Positions 60,926 through 64,000 of a stretch of DNA of 64,000 nucleotides are shown here, piece after piece. Position 1 is the first letter of the stretch. Every line of letters starts with the position of its first letter. The notes beneath the pieces were generated by a model. It ran no database searches. It saw only the letters and a list, made by a program, of their open reading frames with translations, and was not told where the DNA came from. The position numbers and the translations under genes are program-made. The DNA is from CBDEGK01 sp965237855 (GTDB lineage Bacteria > Pseudomonadota > Gammaproteobacteria > Pseudomonadales > Halieaceae): the NCBI GenBank assembly GCA_965237855.1, contig CBDEGK010000004.1:248001-312000 (forward strand). The letters run 5' to 3'.

Positions 60926-62534
60926 CGGCGTAGCCTCCCGGCACAGTGTTGGCTAACTTCAGATCCATTAATATCTCCCGCGCTGCGTTGGCGCCTGGCG
61001 CAGCCATCACGCCACCGCCGGGGTGGGTGCCGGAGCTACACATATACATACCCTTGACCGGGCCGCGGTACTGGGCGTAGCCAGGGAAAGGACGATTGAA
61101 CAACAATTGGTCAAAGGTGAGTTCGCCCATGAAAATATTGCCTTCCGTAAGCCCCACTTCATTTTCAATATCCTGTGGGGTGCGCACTTCCGCGTGCAGA
61201 ATCAGGTCCTTGAAATTGGGGCTGTATTTTGCAATCTGGTCAATAACCGTTTTGCCAAAAGCGTCTTTGTCTGCACTGGTCCATTCGCCAGCATTAATTT
61301 TCGGCGGCGCGTATTGCACAAACACCGACATCATATGCTTGCCCGGGGGTGCCAGGGTCGGGTCGATCAGGGAGGGGATCAACATGTCCAGGTAGGGATC
61401 CTTCGACCAGGTCTCCTCCTTCCAATCGTCATAGGCTCGCTCCATACGATCCATGGAGTCGATAAAGTGCTTCTCGCCAACCATCAATGGGCTGTTGGGG
61501 TCGAGGCCGTCGAAAATCGGCAAGCCATCCAGGGCAATGTTGACCTTGCCGGAGGAACCGCGAATCTTGAAGTTCTTGGCCTTCTTGACCACGTCCGCAG
61601 GCAGGTCACTCTCATCCATGATATCCAGGAAGGTACGCTTGGGATCCAGGTTGGAAATGACATTGTCGGCGTAGATTTCGGTACCATCTTTCAGCGCCAC
61701 GCCCTTGACGCGGCCATTCTTGACCATGATCTGATCGACATTGGAATCACAACGAATTTCGCCACCGTAGGACTGCAGCGAGGCTGCCAGGGCATCGGAC
61801 ACGGCACCCATGCCGCCGCGGGCAAAGCCCCAGGCGCCAACCGAGCCATCGACATCACCCATGTAGTGGTGCAGCAACACGTAGGCCGTTCCCGGCGAGT
61901 AAACACCCAGCGCTGTGCCAATAATGCCGCTACCAGCGAGGTCCGCCTTGACGACATCGGTTTCGAAATATTCATCGAGAAAATCGCCAATACTCATGGT
62001 CCAAAAGCGCAGGGTGTCGGCGAGGCCGATCTCTCCCATCTCGGTAAAGGCGCTGGCCAATACTGCCAACTCCTTCAGGTCTCGCGGCTTGAGTGAGGTG
62101 GGGTCTGGCGGTGTACGCAACAGGAAGGGGCGTATCAGGCGTGTTTGCTTCATCACGTCTGCTTGATAGCGTTCGTAGGCGTTGGCGTCGCGCACCGACA
62201 GCCGCTTGATTTCCTGCAACTGGCGATCGTGCTCGCTGTAGCTACCGAAATGATCGCCGTTTTCCATGAAGGTCAACCCACCACCGTAGGACACCACCTG
62301 CAGGCCATGGCGTGGGAGTTCCAGGTCGCGGGCAAGTTCCGGGCGCAGCAGGCTACACACGTAGGAGCAGTTGGAGTATTTCCAGTCGGTATGGAGTTCG
62401 CGGCTGACCGTGGCCCCGCCGATGTAAGAATTGCGCTCCAGCACCAATACATCAAGCCCGGCCTTGGCCAGGTAGGCGCCATTGGTGAGGCCGTTGTGGC
62501 CTGCGCCGATGACGATGGCATCGTATTTTTTCAT
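60918..62534 (-). CDS. Phytoene-desaturase-like FAD oxidoreductase, copy 1
   Basis: 538 residues, same family as its downstream neighbour. Motifs: DAIVIGAGHNGLTNGAYLAKAGLDVLVLERNSYIGGATVSRELHTDWKYSNCSYVCSLL at the start, MGAVSDALAASLQSYGGEIRCDSNVDQIMVKNG near 240, and MYMCSSGTHPGGGVMAAPGANAAREIL at the end. The two copies share layout but are clearly divergent, so they could form a heterodimer or act in turn. It is the first gene of the operon; the start is about 100 bases from an 18-base palindrome that probably controls it. The substrate is unknown. Confidence 0.9.
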   Translation of the reverse strand: MKKYDAIVIGAGHNGLTNGAYLAKAGLDVLVLERNSYIGGATVSRELHTDWKYSNCSYVCSLLRPELARDLELPRHGLQVVSYGGGLTFMENGDHFGSYSEHDRQLQEIKRLSVRDANAYERYQADVMKQTRLIRPFLLRTPPDPTSLKPRDLKELAVLASAFTEMGEIGLADTLRFWTMSIGDFLDEYFETDVVKADLAGSGIIGTALGVYSPGTAYVLLHHYMGDVDGSVGAWGFARGGMGAVSDALAASLQSYGGEIRCDSNVDQIMVKNGRVKGVALKDGTEIYADNVISNLDPKRTFLDIMDESDLPADVVKKAKNFKIRGSSGKVNIALDGLPIFDGLDPNSPLMVGEKHFIDSMDRMERAYDDWKEETWSKDPYLDMLIPSLIDPTLAPPGKHMMSVFVQYAPPKINAGEWTSADKDAFGKTVIDQIAKYSPNFKDLILHAEVRTPQDIENEVGLTEGNIFMGELTFDQLLFNRPFPGYAQYRGPVKGMYMCSSGTHPGGGVMAAPGANAAREILMDLKLANTVPGGYADD

Positions 62535-62637
62535 AGTTTATTAACCCGGTTTAGTTCCAGCCACAGCCCGGCCTGCGGGGCAGCCCTGCAAAAACAGCGG
62601 GCAGCATGCCACGGCCCGCGGGGCTTGTCTATATTTG

Positions 62638-62655
62638 AATGAATGATCATTCATT
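62638..62655. promoter_or_regulatory. 18-bp perfect palindrome, probable TetR operator
   Basis: AATGAATGATCATTCATT is its own reverse complement. It lies in the 179-base gap between the operon head (62534) and the divergent TetR gene (62714), 58 bases before the latter. The TGAATGA-TCATTCA form is close to operators of TetR-family regulators such as Bacillus FadR. It is well placed to control both directions, including autoregulation. Confidence 0.8.
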
Positions 62656-62713
62656 TATTAGTGCAACATTGTTGTGTATGATGGCGGCCCACACGATGCT
62701 TTAAAGGTAGTTC

Positions 62714-63361
62714 ATGGCCATCGCGGAAGCCAGCGCAGGGGCGAAATCCACCAAGCGCGCAGACGCCAAGGAAGCGCGCCGCCTGGAATTGATCAAGGCA
62801 ACCATGAAGTGTATTGCCCGCTCGGGCCTGTCCAGTACCACCATGGCAGAGATTACACAGGAAGCCGGCCTCAGCCTGGGCATTGTGAACCTGCATTTCC
62901 AGAGCAAGGAAAACCTGCTGCAGGAAACTCTACGCTATGTCTCTGAGGAGTATATCGAGGGCTGGGAAAAGATTGGTCTTAACCACAAGCTTAGCCACGC
63001 GGAAAAGCTGCAGGGTTGTATTAACTTCGACTTCGGAGCCAAGGTCTGCAATCGCAACAAGTTGGCAGTGTGGTTTGCTTTCTGGGGCGAAAGCAAGGCG
63101 CGACCTACTTATCAAAATATCTGTTCAGCCCATGATGAACTGGCTGACAAAATGTTGCTGGGTATATGCCAGGACCTTATTGACGAAGGCGGCTACCGCG
63201 ACCGGGACGCAGACCAGATTGTGCACACCTACACAGGCATGGTGACCGGCCTTTCGTTGGATATATTGATGTCACCCCGGAGCATGGACCGCAAACTCGC
63301 TGGGCAATTGGCCCACAACTATTTTGTGGCTGTGTTCCCCGACCATTTCGAAAACGAATAA
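62714..63361 (+). CDS. BetI-like TetR family regulator
   Basis: 215 residues; AAGG is six bases before the ATG. The helix-turn-helix is in ARSGLSSTTMAEITQEAGLSLGIVNLHFQSKENLLQETLRYV near residue 38. The C-terminal part KLAVWFAFWGESKARPTYQNICSAHDELADKMLLGI is of the BetI C domain type, whose founding member senses choline. That likeness supports a quaternary or N-methylated amine as inducer. It is divergent from the ten-gene operon with an 18-base palindrome between, and its stop touches the stop of the convergent aminotransferase gene. It has a longer, basic N-terminal extension (SAGAKSTKRADAKEARR). Confidence 0.92.
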   Translation: MAIAEASAGAKSTKRADAKEARRLELIKATMKCIARSGLSSTTMAEITQEAGLSLGIVNLHFQSKENLLQETLRYVSEEYIEGWEKIGLNHKLSHAEKLQGCINFDFGAKVCNRNKLAVWFAFWGESKARPTYQNICSAHDELADKMLLGICQDLIDEGGYRDRDADQIVHTYTGMVTGLSLDILMSPRSMDRKLAGQLAHNYFVAVFPDHFENE

Positions 63362-64000
63362 TTAAAAACCAGCGACACCCGTCGGCCAGGCGGGACTGTT
63401 GCCAGAGTCCTGGCCCTGCTCATTCACTTCCTCAATGGCCTGACGCATGATCTCCAGGCCTTCCCGCAACACCGCTTCGTCCATATTCAGGGCCGGGTAC
63501 ATGCGAATAGTCTGCTCCCGGTCACTGATCGCCCAGACGCCACCCGCGAGCATCTTGCTGCGCACGGCACGGGCAGTCCACCAGTTGTCTTCCTCACTGT
63601 TGGCACTCTCAAACGACACGCCTATTAACAGGCCACTGCTGCGCACCTGTTTGACGATGCCGTAGGATTCCCAATCTTTCATGACCTCGGCCGCCACTTC
63701 ACCCAGGTGTGCCGCCTGCCCCACCACATTGTCTCTCTCATAAATCTCCAGGGTTTTCAGACCCGCGGCACACCCTGCCGGGGTGCCAGCAAAAGTCGAG
63801 CCAGAAGAAAATTCATCGTTGTCACCGAGGATGTCATCGCGAGCCGCAATACCGGCACAGGGCACAATGCCCCCGGACAGGTTTTTGCCTACTACCAATA
63901 TGTCGGGAATCACGTCGTAATGATCAATGCCCCACATCTTGCCTGTACGGCCCAGGCCAGTGAGCACCTCGTCGGAAATCATCAGCCATTCATTGTCATC
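63362..64000 (-). CDS. Class III aminotransferase (5' part outside window)
   Basis: The frame is open to the window edge (DDNEWLMISDEVLTGLGRTGKMWGIDHYDVIPDILVVGKNLSGGIVPCAG), so only the C-terminal 212 residues are seen. The SDEVLTGLGRTG phosphate/pyridine site and the PLP lysine in VVGKNLSGG are present, followed by SSGSTFAGTPAGCAAGLKTLEIYERDN. It is of the ornithine/acetylornithine/4-aminobutyrate kind but differs from the aminotransferase at 49885, which has AKGITSGYIPLGA. It ends right at the TetR stop, so it is a separate unit transcribed toward it. It may belong to the same amine catabolism. Confidence 0.9.
   Translation of the reverse strand, partial: DDNEWLMISDEVLTGLGRTGKMWGIDHYDVIPDILVVGKNLSGGIVPCAGIAARDDILGDNDEFSSGSTFAGTPAGCAAGLKTLEIYERDNVVGQAAHLGEVAAEVMKDWESYGIVKQVRSSGLLIGVSFESANSEEDNWWTARAVRSKMLAGGVWAISDREQTIRMYPALNMDEAVLREGLEIMRQAIEEVNEQGQDSGNSPAWPTGVAGF

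Noticed and set aside
61023..62096. 357-codon open frame on the plus strand inside the CrtI-like gene
   Set aside because: It is antisense to a clearly conserved flavoprotein gene, has no ribosome site and its product shows no family features; high GC third positions open such frames.
59372..62534. Carotenoid biosynthesis cluster
   Set aside because: The two CrtI-like genes have no crtB, crtE or crtY neighbours and are translationally coupled to gcvT-like and GS-like genes.
1..64000. CRISPR arrays, tRNA or rRNA genes, glycine riboswitch before the GcvT operon
   Set aside because: No spaced direct repeats, no cloverleaf-like or rRNA sequence, and no riboswitch-like pattern in the 62535-62713 gap were found by reading.

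Overview
The window looks like a chromosomal segment of a heterotrophic marine gammaproteobacterium, possibly of the Halieaceae/OM60 or Spongiibacteraceae type. This is inferred from the moderately high GC, a TonB receptor of the kind abundant in these groups, and many catabolic flavoenzymes, Rieske oxygenases, short-chain dehydrogenases, CaiB and acyl-CoA dehydrogenase genes. No rRNA, tRNA or ribosomal protein gene is present, so the lineage call is weak. Coding density is very high: no stretch over 300 bases lacks a gene, and many neighbours overlap by ATGA.

Region 1 (1-16.7 kb) is built around aromatic or steroid-type degradation. It starts with the 3' part of a DUF3604 gene. A four-gene minus-strand operon follows: HsaA-like flavin monooxygenase, 2-oxopent-4-enoate hydratase, acylating acetaldehyde dehydrogenase and 4-hydroxy-2-oxovalerate aldolase. 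This is the lower arm of a meta-cleavage pathway, but no extradiol dioxygenase or C-C hydrolase lies next to it. Next come an SDR, a D-2-hydroxyacid dehydrogenase, membrane proteins, an MFS carrier, a lipoprotein/esterase-like pair, and an operon joining a second HsaA-like monooxygenase to two tandem haloalkane-dehalogenase-like hydrolases.

Region 2 (16.9-30.1 kb) holds a penicillin-acylase-type lipoprotein, msrA with a molybdopterin oxidoreductase, ubiX and a Tat-exported PhoD phosphatase. A convincing Pho box sits just after phoD and appears to drive a little-known set of genes: a small protein, a VWA protein, a membrane J-domain protein and an acidic-tail protein. A minus-strand operon follows with a luciferase-like flavoenzyme, a BtrH/DUF4872 protein, a ketosteroid-isomerase-like protein with all catalytic residues, a zinc-ribbon membrane protein and an EthD-like protein.

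Region 3 (30.2-43.4 kb) has a second DUF3604 gene, a TonB receptor with a clear terminator, an M20 amidohydrolase bracketed by palindromic repeats, an NTF2-like protein, an SDR, a CaiB CoA-transferase, a frameshifted 2-oxoglutarate oxygenase, an acyl-CoA dehydrogenase and a GFA protein.

Region 4 (43.4-48.9 kb) is a 3.79-kb Tn3-family transposon with 40-bp perfect inverted repeats, tnpA and tnpR only. It lies between the 5' stub of one gene and the 3' part of an unrelated amidohydrolase gene, with no target duplication, so it marks a deletion or rearrangement.

Region 5 (48.9-64 kb) has YtoQ and GNAT genes and then a ten-gene minus-strand operon (62.5 to 49.9 kb): two phytoene-desaturase-like flavoproteins, a GcvT-like THF methyltransferase, a glutamine-synthetase-like ligase, a Rieske oxygenase, a PuuB-like amine oxidase, PurU, a membrane protein of unknown family, a second Rieske oxygenase and a class III aminotransferase. 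A divergent BetI-like TetR gene and an 18-bp perfect palindrome lie at its head, and a further aminotransferase runs off the window. The set predicts oxidative N-demethylation of an amine, with C1 units passed to tetrahydrofolate and released as formate. The substrate is unknown. This operon and the Pho-box VWA/J-domain cluster are the best candidates for undescribed systems.
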